Below, in pieces: positions 43,555 through 55,481 of a stretch of DNA of 64,000 bases. The stretch spans positions 26,714,166-26,778,165 of the forward strand of contig CAIIXF020000011.1 in assembly GCA_903813345.2 (NCBI GenBank). The letters are read 5' to 3'. Origin of the DNA: Owenia fusiformis (lineage: Eukaryota; Annelida; Polychaeta; Sabellida; Oweniidae). Position numbers and translations under genes: made by a program. How positions within the stretch are numbered: position 1 is the first letter of the stretch; each line of letters starts with the position of its first letter. The notes under the pieces are model-generated. The model worked only from the letters and a program-made list of their open reading frames with translations, searched no databases and was not told the DNA's origin.

Positions 43555-44525
43555 CAGGGTGGTCCAAAAAAGTGAATCCTTGCAACAGGCTATATGTTCC
43601 TTAATACATGCATAAATTTGCTCATATTATCACATCTTGTAGAGAAAGGTCTAAAATCTTTGTTGACACCATAAGTTATTCTCAGTTTTGAATTTCGAAG
43701 AAATTACAAGACTTAAACAAACATGCCTCAAATTAGATCTATTTTGTGCAAAATTTTACCAATGTGATCGACGGAAATTGTAATGTTGATACACATAGGA
43801 TGATCTTAAAAAAGCTTTCAGTGAGAGATTATAAGTTTAAACCCTACCATGTGACAAATGGGACACTATTGAAGCAGAAAACACATTTCACACTTTTATT
43901 GACCATTTTGAAGCTGTTTTAACCATTCAACAGTTTAGAGGCAGAGGGGGGCAAAGTTAACCCTTGTGACCCGAAATCTGAGAAGCCCTTTATTTAAAAT
44001 CTTACAAAAATCAAAAGGAAATCTAATATTCAGTGTTTTGAGCCATATTTCATTAGAATTGGTCCATGATTAATGAATATATTGACATTTTAAGACCATA
44101 TAGGGTTATGTTGCGATTTCACTAGAAGATGTTCTCGTCTTTGGAAACATTGAACATTTCTTTTGATCACAATAACTTTGCAACTAACAGAGGTAGGATG
44201 CTAATTTTTACATCATATTGTGTGGGATTCAAAACCAAACAAAGTCAGAAAACATTAGGTGACCCAGACTCCGGCTTAAAAGATTTCCATGGGAAGATTG
44301 TTGAAGTGTTGAAGAATCGCAGATATTGAAGTTCACATTTTACCCATTTTCAGTGATGTTTCGTTAGGGCTTATAATTTCTGCAAATTTCAATACTAAGA
44401 AAAATGTATAGTACCAACAAAAATTTTAGACCTTCCTCTACGACATGTGAAACTACGAAAGGATTCCTGCAGGTAATAAGGGAAATATAGCCGGTTGCAA
44501 GGGTTCACTTTTTTGGACCATCCTG
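43555..44525. mobile_element. Non-autonomous Tc1/mariner-like element, 971 bp
   Basis: CAGGGTGGTCCAAAAAAGTG at the left and CACTTTTTTGGACCATCCTG at the right begin terminal inverted repeats of ~54 bp. TA lies directly outside on both sides (43553-43554, 44526-44527), the Tc1/mariner target signature. The interior has no transposase frame. The short frame at 44129-44329 is not domain-bearing. A truncated inverted relative lies at 37808-38450. Confidence 0.85.
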
Positions 44526-44827
44526 TAATTGTGTGTAAGGCAGATTTTGTGCTCTACAAAACATTTATCCTCGAGTTGATTATAATCAGTGTAAGCTATA
44601 AGTAGATTTTGGGATACCCTGCGTGCAGAGTCTAGTTAAACTACACTCTGCCTAGTAGAGACCATATTACAGTTTAGTAGCCCCGCCCCCACGACGGGTA
44701 CCGGTGACAGTTTGGGTAATAATATAAATCACTTCTGACCTATGCGCTGACCTTTCTTCCACCATTCAGCGAGCCTGAACAAACATACGCCAAATGCGTT
44801 CTAATTAAATATGCGCATGTCATTGGT

Positions 44828-44998
44828 CAATTCCGGGCTCAACGATGACGTCAGAAGGAATGACCATATATAGAACGTCGGTCAAATTTGGCCGACGAAC
44901 ACTGATTGGCGCGGTGAGTTCACAGGTTTATTTTAGTTTGAAAGAGTGAAGACGAAGCTCTCTTTTAAGAAGTGAAGTCAAACGAATGCAAAGGGTAA
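44828..44998 (+). promoter_or_regulatory. Mobile CRE/TATA promoter-like module, copy B
   Basis: This is a 171-bp ungapped match to 23747-23917 with about five substitutions. TGACGTCA is at 44846-44853 and TATATA at 44867-44872. ATGCAAAGG at 44986 is followed by GTAATT. No signal-peptide exon like that after copy A was recognised downstream on this strand. It lies in antisense inside an intron of the LDLa peptide gene, ending about 55 bp from its second exon. Confidence 0.5.
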
Positions 44999-45054
44999 TT
45001 TTGGGAGATTTTGAAGATTTTTCCACTCACGCCTATTGGGAAGTAAGAACTTAC

Positions 45055-46490
45055 CACTTGGTAGAAAAGGCACATTGTTGGATTCTCGTCTTCATGATTT
45101 GGGCAGTCTCTCCTACCGTTACATATTTGGTGGTCGTCTACACAACGAGTTGTGCCAGAATGGCGTGAAGATGGACAGATAAACTGAAAACGTCCGTCTT
45201 CCGATTGTGGACATACTGAAACAACGAGAGAAAGAACTCATGACACGGAAATAAAGCTAAAATGCTTATATCATGAATTTTAGTACTGAAATATTTTTGT
45301 GCTCTTTATATATAGGTCATGCACTGCTTCTGTAACCGAGTTCATATATTTTCATTTAGTTTACAATCATTCGTGGTTGAGGTTTAGGCCATGCCTGAAC
45401 TAGGGCCGATTGGGGCGTGTCATTTTGATTTTGAGATTCCAGAGTAGTCTTCACAACAACATCCCTATCTAATATTGCATGTTTCATCCCCCAACTCATT
45501 TTCCCATTTACGGCATAGAGACATAGAACCGTCCCTTATTCACACTTCGTTCTCGAAAACGGGCTTTAACTGTGTACGAACGAATTGGACCTGGACACAC
45601 TTAGAACCGTTTGGGGTATATTTATAAATTTCATGGACGTACTCGAACGGGTAAGTCCTCAAGAACTCAAGCACTGATCAAGGACTTATAAAGACTGCTT
45701 ATGAACGACTGTGGGCGAACGGAATGAACGTAGCTGCAACTTTCTATGGTCTACTTACGAACTTCATGGACGTGCTCGGACGGAAAGGTGATTTAGGATT
45801 TTGAATTATTTAAAATTCGATAGCGACCATACCGTTCTGTAATAAGAACGAGGAACGCCTTAAAACATTGTGCAATCGGATATGTGTCTACGTATACACA
45901 CCGACATGATGCGACCTGAACGAACTGCGAATGAGATGCACGTGTTAAAGACTGTGAACGAAGAAACTAATCATTTTAGACAGATTTCCCGACCACAGCT
46001 AGATTTAGCCCGCGTTACGTTTTTAGGACTGGTAAGAACGTTGAGAACAAGTTTGGTGTGATATGGGGTAAGGGCTGATCTGAAAAAGTAAGCCCTCTCC
46101 AGAGGGAATTGAACCCGCAACCCCTCACTATGCGGATGAGTGCGCTACTTGCAAGCTAAAGGAACTACTGAACTTTCCACGTGTATATTGCAAAAGTGAT
46201 TCTTAAACTAGACAAGACAAGTTATTTGGAAGACTTCTGAAATCTTTCTGACTCTGGCACATGACAAAACAACAAAACTTACCTGAACTTTGTCTAGAAA
46301 CTACTAAAATATCTGAGCTATAAGTTCTTTTTTGGTTAACTTTATTTTTGTCTTCTAATATTAAATGATCCATGTCGTCCAGATTGTCACTTTCGTCTCT
46401 TATCAAATCATTGTCCAGTAAGGATCCCAATAGATATGTCTGAACTGTGTTGAAGTACGCGAGTATAAGTGTCAGTTTTAGTATGTTCAT
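45055..46490 (-). CDS. Secreted precursor with dibasic site and LDLa module (Jeb/HEN-1/prohormone-4 type), partial
   Basis: Exon 46490-46283 starts ATG with a signal peptide (MNILKLTLILAYFNTVQTYL). An acidic spacer (DLIRDESDNLDDMDHLILED) and a KR dibasic site (NQKRTYSSD) follow. It ends in phase 1 with donor GTAAGT. Exon 45215-45055 continues in phase with an LDL-receptor class A module: six cysteines with RFQFIC, RCVDDHQICNGRRDC and NHEDENPTMC, then LFYQV and donor GTAAGT. Secreted precursors with one LDLa module include Drosophila Jelly belly, C. elegans HEN-1 and insect prohormone-4, all in nervous-system signalling; assignment to one of these is inference. The 3' end is unresolved. A TATAAAAG box stands 88-95 bp upstream of the ATG. 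GTG at 46523 is not taken as start. Confidence 0.65.
45380..46080. other. Intron of the LDLa gene, no other gene seen
   Basis: It contains a short direct repeat TTCATGGACGT(A/G)CTCG(A/G)ACGG at about 45632 and 45763. Otherwise it is non-repetitive. The plus-strand frame at 45870-46061 has no domain or splice context. Confidence 0.35.
46086..46150 (-). repeat. tRNA-like sequence, probably a SINE head or tRNA pseudogene
   Basis: On the minus strand, TTTAGCTTGCAAGTAGCGCACT resembles an A box. CTCATCCGCATAGTGAG can form an anticodon stem-loop, and GGTTGCGGGTTCAATTCCC is a near-consensus B box/T arm. A proper acceptor stem is not visible, so a functional tRNA is unlikely. It lies in the intron of the LDLa peptide gene. 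Confidence 0.5.
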
Positions 46491-46577
46491 GATATTGTGT
46501 GATGCTGCGTTGTTCTCCAACACGCGAGGTATCCTGTCTTTCAGAAGACAATGTCTAGCTTTGTAGAATACGCTGCG

Positions 46578-46585
46578 CTTTTATA
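46578..46585 (-). promoter_or_regulatory. TATA box of the LDLa peptide gene
   Basis: TATAAAAG reads on the minus strand 88-95 bp upstream of the start codon at 46490. That would place initiation near 46550 and leave a 5' UTR of about 60 nt. It is the clearest TATA box paired with a coding start in the window. Confidence 0.55.
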
Positions 46586-46599
46586 TCCACGACAATTGT

Positions 46600-47355
46600 C
46601 ATGTTTAATCAGATTGGGGAATGATAGCCTACGACACGATTCGAGCGTCACGAAACAAAGCAATGCGGTAACAACAAGCTACATAAAACCTACATTATAG
46701 TTATTGTTTCAAATCAGTTAATAGTGACACAGTACATCTAGTGTACGGCGGTATATTTTGTCAGTGTACGTTGTCGATGGTTAGGTGTGAACACTAGTCC
46801 CATTTGTGTTAAAAGGCGAACTTATGATGTGCGTACAGTTGAAAAATTATTCTTAAAAACGCGTGACTTGACCTTCTGTTGAAAACATTAAATTATGCAT
46901 ACGACGCACATGAAGTTTTCAATTTAAAAGAAACTACGTCATTTTGAAATAACGCTTTGTTCCATTTTAGAGGTGACGTCGACGAAATTCTTTTCTATTG
47001 GATATATTGTTGAAACATTATAACCTCGTTGTTCCATAAAGAGACAGATATTTTAAAGATAAGTACAATATTTATTAGGAATTGTGTTGAGGTATCCAAT
47101 GCAGTGCGGTGACATACTATACTAGTTTTATCACTTTCACAGATAATTTCATTTAAAAGTGCATTGCTATCATTTTTAGAAATGAAGCTATACCATTATC
47201 AAATACAGGTTTAGCATACACACTGAGACAGCTTTTATCTGATTAAACTTTGATGATCTATCTAATGGGAAAGTTAGTACAAAACATGCTGGCCGAATGA
47301 AGTAGTAATTGCAATGATAGCAGGTTATGGTCTGATACAATGTTGCGGTTCAACC
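46600..47355. other. Intergenic stretch, nothing recognised
   Basis: This lies between the LDLa gene promoter and the 42-bp minisatellite. No exon, hairpin or repeat is evident on either strand. Confidence 0.35.
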
Positions 47356-47359
47356 CATC

Positions 47360-48235
47360 ACGTTACTTTCAGGTAAATCCCAGTGACTTCCAAGGCCGCA
47401 ATGACCAATCAGGCTGACTCCAAAGGTCGCATTAACCAATCGACAGTTAATAATGGTGACTTCAAAGGTCGCATTTACCAATAGATAGTTAATAATGGTG
47501 ACTTCAAATTCAAAGGTCGCATTTACCTATCGAGAGTTAATCATGGTGACTTCAAAGGTCGCATTTACCAATAGACAGTTAATCATGGTGACTTCAGAAG
47601 TCACATTTTCCAATCGACAATTAATCAAGGTGAGTTCAAAGGTCGCATTTACCAATCAGGGTGACTTTTAAGGTCGCATTAACCAATCGACAGTTAATAA
47701 TAGTGACTTCAAAGGTCGCATTTACCTATCGAGAGTTAATCATGGTGACTTCAAAGGTAGCGTTTGCCAATCGACAGTTAATCGTGGTGACTTCAAAGGC
47801 CGCATTTACCAATCGACAATTAATCAAGGTGACTTCAAAGGTAGCGTTTGCCAATCGACAGTTAATCAAGGCGACTCCAAAGGTCGCATTTACCAATAGA
47901 CAGTTAATCAAGGTGACTCCAAAGGTCGTATTTACCAATAGACAGTTAATCAAGGCGACTCCAAAGGTCGTATTTACCAATCGACACTTAATGAGGATGA
48001 ATCCAAAGGTCTTATTATTTACGATCGGAAATTGACTTCAAAGGTTTCAATTATCAATCGACAGTTAATCATGGTGACTTTAAAAGTCGCATTTACCGAT
48101 CGACAGTTAATAATTTAACGATCGAGAATTCATCAGGGTGACTTCAAATGTCACAATTACCGATCAACCGTTAATCAGGGTGGCTTCAAAGTCTCAATAT
48201 ATATTACCGATCGAGAATTAATCAGGGTGTAATAA
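47360..48235 (+). repeat. 42-bp minisatellite, about 20 copies
   Basis: The unit is GGTGACTTCAAAGGTCGCAT then TTACCAATCGACAGTTAATCA. Copies are most regular between 47500 and 48000 and decay toward both ends. Because 42 is a multiple of three, open frames persist on both strands (plus 47661-48035 as VTSKVAFTNRQLIK-type repeats, minus 47726-47980). I treat these as by-products: no start context, signal peptide or splice sites support them. Spacers are not unique, so it is not CRISPR-like. Confidence 0.9.
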
Positions 48236-48249
48236 TTAATCCAGGTGAT

Positions 48250-49323
48250 TTCAGAGTTGCTCGACTGCTTTGATTATTACCTTTCATTAATAGGCTTACA
48301 CAAGTAATCGTTTTAGCTATCCCAGAAGCGATCCCTTCATCACTTTAAACTTGACATGACCCCTGTGTGTTTCCGATAGAACTTTCTGCAACAAACTGTA
48401 TTTCACAACTTTTTATGAATTAACTGAAAACGCCATGAAAGCCTAAAGTTCAAACTGCAATTAAAGAATTAGTTAAAATTTGATTCGTTTAGGACTTTTC
48501 TCTATAAAAATATATTTTACAATTGTTAGCTGTCAAGGTGCATCATACTTGCAGTTGCTATAAATTTTTGACGAAAGCAAAATTTTAAGATACTCCGATC
48601 CCTTACTCGGTTTGACCATGTTGTGAGCTCATCTGATCGACACTTTACAACTGCCAATATACATTCTGTAGAGTATCTTGAATTGGGTAAAGGGAAATGA
48701 CGGTTACTATGTTATGTTACTGTAGATGCGTAAGTTTATTTTCACATAAAGAATAGCTACCCACATATATTTACTAGCCCAACTATCTATCTATGGGGTG
48801 GATGATCAGTTTATCTAGCCCGATCACATGATAATGTTATCTCTTTATCAATTAGTACAACATGTGTTTGTTTTTTAGTGAAGGGCCCTTGTATTATCTA
48901 TTGTTCTATTATTAAAGATTCAAGGTTGATGACTGTTAAAGAAGGACCATTTGAAGTGTACGTTTTAAGTAATCCACATTCACAATGCTTTTTAAGCATT
49001 GGTACTTGACGGATTTGGCCAGCAGGTTATATATTTTCCACTGGACGCAACTCCTTCATTCGTAAGCTTGATTGGAATTTTAACTTAAATTATTCATCTG
49101 TTATCCCATAACAAGGTAATGGCTTAAAAGATTCAATAATGCTACAACAATGGTCCGTCCTTTTTGCATCAACACACCTCCCGAATTTGAACATCAGATG
49201 GGCAGTCGAAATAAGGGCAAGAGAAACACTGGTATAGGCGTCGAGAGACTGCAGTTTACTAGTAGAATTCTGCCAATACGCCATCTAGATCCTGCGACAA
49301 AGACGGAATACTGAATATTCAAA
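48250..49323. other. Intergenic/upstream region of the beta-lactamase homologue
   Basis: No exon was recognised. A GGTTATATATTTTCC box near 49025 is a weak TATA candidate about 300 bp upstream of the start codon. The antisense frames at 49090-49439 overlap the first exon and have no domains. Confidence 0.35.
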
Positions 49324-52300
49324 ATGAAGATTATTTTGGAAGTACTCTCAATGGTCTTCTTGGTTTTCCATGGAACGATAGCCCAACCGTTCACGCCTGA
49401 TGAGATAGATCGTATTGACAACTTCATGTTGGAGGCCATGGACTGCTTCGGCTACACTGGCCTCATGGTCAGCATGGTCAGAGGGGGTCAGACTGTATTT
49501 GCTAGAGGTAACAACTATAGTCTACTGCTTTATATTATCTATATCCTTGCGTTGTGCCCTCCATCTTTGATGACTTCACGGTCATTCAATTAATTAACAG
49601 AAAATTCAGATATCATATTTATTGTTTCATGTGTCTTATTAAGTATATGTCACGGAGAATTGTTTGTGTAAAGTATGAAACGGAAATTTTGTGCACATAT
49701 GTTAATGTCGCTTGATTTATTTTACAAAGTCCCGTATTTGATAATCATCGGATTAAAAATGTAAAATCTACACTGCATTCAACGTATAGGTTATGGTAAA
49801 GCTGAGGATTACGGTGAAGATCTTTTAGACATAGATGCTACTCCACAAACCATCTTCCCCATTGCATCTTGCAGCAAACACTTCACTGGAACAATACTTG
49901 GTCACGTAATAGAAAATACAAAGTAAGATGATGTCAGTTTTAATCTGGTCAACTACGACCCGTACTGAAAATACGTAGTTCAGCTCTCGTTGACCTCGAA
50001 GTTGACCTCGTGGGCATTTATAGCTGAAGGAAATTACTGACAAAAAGTATTACAAGGATCGGGCATCTATGACAACATGTATTTTTAGTTATCGATAACC
50101 CTGATTAGATATAAACTTAAAAGAAAGCGGTTTAAATAACCACTTTACAACTTGATGTTAATTTCGGGAAAGACGAGAAAACAAATTATCATTTTGGACA
50201 AAATGTTTTCCTATACCTTACTGTCTTGTTATATTGAAATATGTGATGTTTTCACAACCAATCACATCGAGAAATGCAAAAAATGAAACACTGAAATAAA
50301 AAGCAATTAAAGTGTTCATCTTTGTGTTTTAGTTACACTTGGGACACGCCCATCTACAACATCCTCAAGGACTATGGCGAAGACGTGCACTTCAATGATA
50401 TCCACAGGACCAGAGAGATGACTCTGCGAGACATGTTGGCACATAGACATGGTATCCCTGGGCACGATATTATCCTTGCTGCAGACACATTCAGTAGAGA
50501 AGAGATGGTGCAGTGAGTACATTTAGCGAAATAAGTCATAGGAAGAGTTTACTCAGTCCCTATTATTTACATTATTGTGAGCGAGAGGAAGCCGAAATCG
50601 TTGACTTTGGTCCAGCCACTTGCTTTTGGACATTTGACTTAACTTTTATTCCATTTCTGATGTTTTTTTTGGTGGTTGTTATCCAATCGTTGTTATGTTT
50701 ACCTTTTTTATATCATATTTTAAGCTTGTAATGCAGTTTTCGAATCTTAGATATTGAAAACGCGTTTGATTGAATTTCAGGCGAATACGGTTTTTCCGCC
50801 CAACGTCACCTATAAGGAACAACTGGGACTACAACAATATATTGTACGGACTTGCGGCCTACGTGGGTGAGAAGATAACCGGGAAAACATGGGACGATCT
50901 CCTGAAGGAGGAATTTTGGGATAAATTAGGGATGACCTCTACGTCTACGCTTCTTCTAGGGAACAGAACCAATTATGAAGGATTTGCCAGGGCCCATGTT
51001 AACCTGCTAGGAGATACCATTCTAGGTCCTCTTGATATGGGGACATTTAGGTGAGTATACTCAAGGACATCGCCTGTACATGTATTCTGTTCAAAAACGT
51101 TTTAATATTTTAGTATTTGTAAGTTGTTGTCATAAATATGCACTGAGGTGTGTTATTTAAATAATTTGTTTTAAATATATCTGAAAATTATGGTTTTCAA
51201 GTCGTTGTACTCTCCTCTTTAATTGCATCATCAACTTATTGCTTAACGCCCTTGGTTCTGCTTAGAAATGTTCCACCTTCGAAGTGTTCCATTTAGGCAT
51301 TTACATAGATTATGGTCTGACGGGGAATTATAGAAAGACAAATACGTGATTTATATAAATTTATTTGTCAAAAGACACCCCAAATGAGGTTACTAGAGAG
51401 CGTTGACATTTTCCAGCCTGTGCTTCCTTGATCAACTGGTAGCGCTGATCGAGTCAAGTTTATTTTTGATTTTGAAAACATGTGTATAACTTTTGTCTTG
51501 GTTATCAGTTGAAGTGTGATTCTCCTACCATTGAAGACACAATTTGTACCCACTAATTATCTTCTTGTTTTAGGAAGCATTCGCAAATTCGACTGCTGGC
51601 TGACGGATTAACCTATACTATGCTATGGCAAACTCATATAAATATGAATAATACCTAAATGTGTTATATTCATTTGTGGTGATTTTGTGCAATTCCTAAA
51701 TTCTCCATCCAGCGGGTTATGTTAAAGCAGAAGATATAATATTAGCATTGGGGGTTTGTTTTCATTACATTTATATGAAATTGCTTTTATCAATGATTCA
51801 GTTTGATTTAAAAATTAGGGAAATGGATTCTGAATTGCTGGGAAATTTTGTTTTAATCGATACTTCCTGCATTTGGGTGATGCTTTTACTTAGCGTCAAT
51901 TAAAACTAGAAATTCACACTGGGATGCTATCATTAGATTAAGTGAAACTTACAGTATAATTGTTACATTATAACCCGCATTGATACTTGAGATTTTCAGA
52001 GCAATACACGGGCGTTTCGCTGCGCATTAGTAGTGATAAAGGAATTTTCGCGTCAAGGAAGCGTTAATTAAGCAGTTTCCTCCTGTTGATCCTCCAATCA
52101 TTTTGATGAGTTTAAATGATAAAGCATATATTCCTGTATACATTTTTACCTGTTGAGGACCTGTTAATATTACTGTTTACTTATTATTGAGGGGTTTAAC
52201 AGGGGTCCACAATAAAATAAAAAATGTTAGATTTTGATAATTTTGAAGTTTACAACGGATTATCTACTTATGAATCGGTTTTTGGGAAGATTATTAGCAT

Positions 52301-55300
52301 GACATATTGATTTTATCTGTTTAATTGGAAATAAGATCATCTGTATGACTATATTTTGCACTCAAAATGATTAAAAATAATTGTTCCATTTAGTTCACTT
52401 TCTTTTAACATCATCTTGTTTTTCGTTGATCCGCCAATTGTTTTGATATGATAAAATGATAAAACATATATTCCTACATACGTTTCCTTCTGTTGAGCAC
52501 CTGTCAACATTACCGTTTACTCATTAATGTAGAGTCTAGCAGGGGTCCACAAAGATTTGAAAATATAAAATCTTGATATTTTTTGAAGTTCACAACTGAT
52601 GACCGACTAATAAATTGTTTGTTTGAAAGGTAATTAGCGTGATATATCGTTTTTATTTGTTAAATTGAAAATGAGACTATTTGTTTTTACAATTATTTCA
52701 CCTTCATTATACATCTATGTTGTTCTTCGGGATTTGACAAGTAAAAGAATACTATTTATTTGATGTGTAAGCCATGTTTTTAATCACCTTTATCACCGGT
52801 GTTCTACATGATTGCACTTATTGCCACCCCTATTTTGATTCATGATCTTGTTATATTTTGATTTATGATCTTATTGGCAATACAGGCTTCTTGAAATGAC
52901 GGTGATATGTTGGGTGGGACTGCACTCCCTATGGTACCCCCTCACTAAAACTGGAAAGGGAGCTTTTTATTATTTTTTCTAATTGATTCAAACACTTTGG
53001 AAGTGTATGAAAATCACTGAATAGCATTGTACCCCGTGCACCCCCCTACCAGAAAACGGTAGAACTAATTAGTTTTTTTTAGTTTTTTTATTATCGCAAA
53101 CACAAAAAGTCGAGAAATCATCAAATAGAACCCCTCCCAAAACAATTGAATAAAATCAATTCTGAATTTTATTCTATTGTTTCTAACACTTTCTACACTA
53201 AGAATTGGTGTAAAATGTCTTATTGGGACGGGATAGAGCACAGCATTAATAACGATTTCTGTAAAAATTCTCACCACAGCAATATACAATACACATGACA
53301 TTTTATAATTATCAGCTAAATGTTATAAATATTTGGAGGGATGTCAATAATAAGATGAATGTTTTTATAATAACTATATACCGGGCGTTTCTTAATGGAG
53401 ATATTGTAATGATAAAACACCAACGTAGGACATGACCGACTAGAATTTAACGATGTTAGATTGTTTTTTTAGAAACATAAATTTTTAAATCAGAGAATAG
53501 AAACTGATAAAGTCCCGTCAGAAATCTCAACAACTTGCATTTAAGGTTTACGAAGTGATTTTCCCCACTTCTCCACATGCCACATTTCGTCCAACTGATA
53601 ATGAAAATCTGTTATATCGATATCAAATTGTCTTTTATTTTTATAAGTGAATGTTGTTTTTATTTCTTACTTAGTAAAGATGATGTTAATAGTCATAATC
53701 AAATCGTATACGATGTTTTATTTTAGCGGTGTAGCACGTGGTGCAGCCGGGGCCGGAGGGGTGGCTATCAGCGCAGAGGACATGGGCAAGTGGATGAATT
53801 TTCAAATGGGAGCAAACGACTTCGATGACATCATTAATCCTCTGATTTTTGACGATGTTAGGTAGGATTTCTATAGACAACCTTATATTTATACGTGATG
53901 CAATAAAATATAGCACTGCAATGTGATATGTTATGATATGATACATCCCCATCTGCATCATTACTTAACAACGTTAGTGCAATTCTTATGGGGGCATCGC
54001 ATACTATCTACAGGGCAAAATGATCGTGGGATTTTACACTGCTAGACTTACTAGAGTATATCAATACAAACAATTTGCCTGTGGACAATGCTTTCTTTAC
54101 AAAGGGGACAGTGGCCACTAATTCAGATTGTCATGTTTTTACAATGTTTCCCATTTTTTCCAAACAGGGGGTCGTCAAGTTTAACCAGAAGGTTCATTGG
54201 CCCCGGAAGTGTAGTTCCCAGACGAGAGTTCTACTCCGGGAGCGACAGGTACAGTCTGGGCTTCCACAGTGGCTGGTGGAGAGGTGATGCATAGCTTCTC
54301 ATTTGGTTAAAATAAAAACAATTAATGGATTTATAAGACGTTAAAATGCAACCGTTATTTAATATGGAAGTTTAGGAACAACCGCTATCCACTCTATAGC
54401 TAATTAAAAATGTTGGTCACCTTTACATTTGCTTGAGTTAAATCTTTGGGGTTGGAAAGAGCACTCAGCAAACACGTTGTACCTACTTTTTCAGGACACC
54501 CGTCATTTACCCACAGTGGGAGTCTTGTCATGTACACCTCCCACATGGGACTACTTCCCTACGCCAACATAGGTGTCGCGTCTGCCATCAACAACCCCGG
54601 AAGTGGAATGAGTCAGATTCGGCAATTTGGTTACGACATGCTCCTTGGCCTTGAACCGGTCATGAATATCACCCGAGCCTGTGGTGATATGCGAAGACAG
54701 GCCCTTGAGGACGAACAAGAGGAGGACGACTATGAAGATTACGGACTTAAAATGGGCTTACAAACCGTGATTAAATCACTCGGTAATCTGAACCTCCAGA
54801 AAATGCAGAAGAAGATCAAAGAAAAGAGCAAACTCGGAGTTCCATTGACAAGTGATGGTGATCTTAATAAATTATTTGAGGCTATTGGCAATATGAAACC
54901 GGGAGCAAAGAAGATTGCGAGATCGAAGAAACATCGTGTTCGAAGACAAGGAGAACGTCCACTAGAAGACTATACTGGGACATTTGGCAACTTCGCCTAT
55001 GGTAATGTCACCATTGCGTTATACCCAGACGATCCCGATGACGCGTTTGATGGTGACCTTCTTCTGATCTACAGTTGGATTGAACTCACTTTAGATCGTA
55101 GCGAGGAGAATCCTGATCACTTTGACTTGAGTCTGCTAGGTCTCATTGAGCCTTTTGAATTCCCTGTTAGTTTCTCTGCAAGGGGTCCTTCTGGGGCAAT
55201 TGACACTGCTGAAATCCCGCTTGACCCCAGGGATGGACCATACACATATACAAGGGATCTTAAGTTTGCAGATGCCCCACCACCCGACAGCGTCGAGTGT

Positions 55301-55333
55301 CCCACCCCGGCACCTTGTGGACCAGGGAACTAG
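49324..55333 (+). CDS. Secreted serine beta-lactamase-fold protein, gigasin-6-like
   Basis: Seven exons join in phase to 618 codons plus stop: 49324-49507, 49790-49922, 50333-50512, 50781-51050, 53727-53861, 54168-54283 and 54495-55333. The start MKIILEVLSMVFLVFHGTIA is a signal peptide. Class C beta-lactamase/penicillin-binding signatures are present: SCSK at residues 88-91 (SxxK nucleophile), TLRDMLAHRHGIPGHD, Y183-N-N185 (YxN) and H346-S-G348 (K/H-T/S-G). All three motifs are intact, so an active hydrolase is possible, though the substrate is unknown. A lysine/acid-rich insert (EDEQEEDDYEDYG, later KKIKEKSK) ends in a furin-type RVRR near residue 490. It is followed by a DUF3471-like C-terminal domain (PLEDYTGTFGNFAYGNVTIAL). 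Gigasin-6 of oyster shell matrix is the nearest family I can name; the shell role here is inference. Confidence 0.88.
52085..52690 (+). repeat. Diverged ~270-bp direct duplication in intron 4 of the beta-lactamase homologue
   Basis: 52085-52370 and 52428-52685 share ordered words: GTTGATCC.CCAAT, AAATGATAAA.CATATATTCCT, GTTGAG.ACCTGT, AGGGGTCCACAA, TTTTGAAGTT.ACAAC, and ATTAGC.TGA.ATAT. Similarity is roughly three-quarters by eye. It is a non-coding old tandem duplication or two copies of a repeat. Confidence 0.65.
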
Positions 55334-55481
55334 ATAACCGCGTTTCCTTAATTAGTTTTAATTTTGATGTTAAATATATTCTTATATAAAAAAGAGATAT
55401 ATACAGTATAATATGGATTTTAAATTCATGATGTATTCTATACATTTACGTCGTACAAATATAAATGAATAGAAAATGAGG
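55334..55481. other. 148-bp tail-to-tail gap between two genes
   Basis: The stop codons of the beta-lactamase homologue (plus) and the lectin receptor (minus) are only 148 bp apart. Their 3' UTRs must be very short or overlap in antisense. The stretch is AT-rich, with no perfect AATAAA in the plus orientation. Confidence 0.5.

Noticed and set aside
44986-45168. 60-codon frame starting at the ATG of module copy B
   Set aside because: It reads through the expected donor and overlaps the LDLa exon in antisense.
47661-48035. 124-codon repetitive frame as a structural protein
   Set aside because: Open frames on both strands follow from the unit length; no signal peptide, splice sites or promoter.
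47360-48235. Regular repeats considered as a CRISPR array
   Set aside because: The whole 42-bp unit repeats with no unique spacers, the context is animal nuclear DNA, and no cas genes exist.
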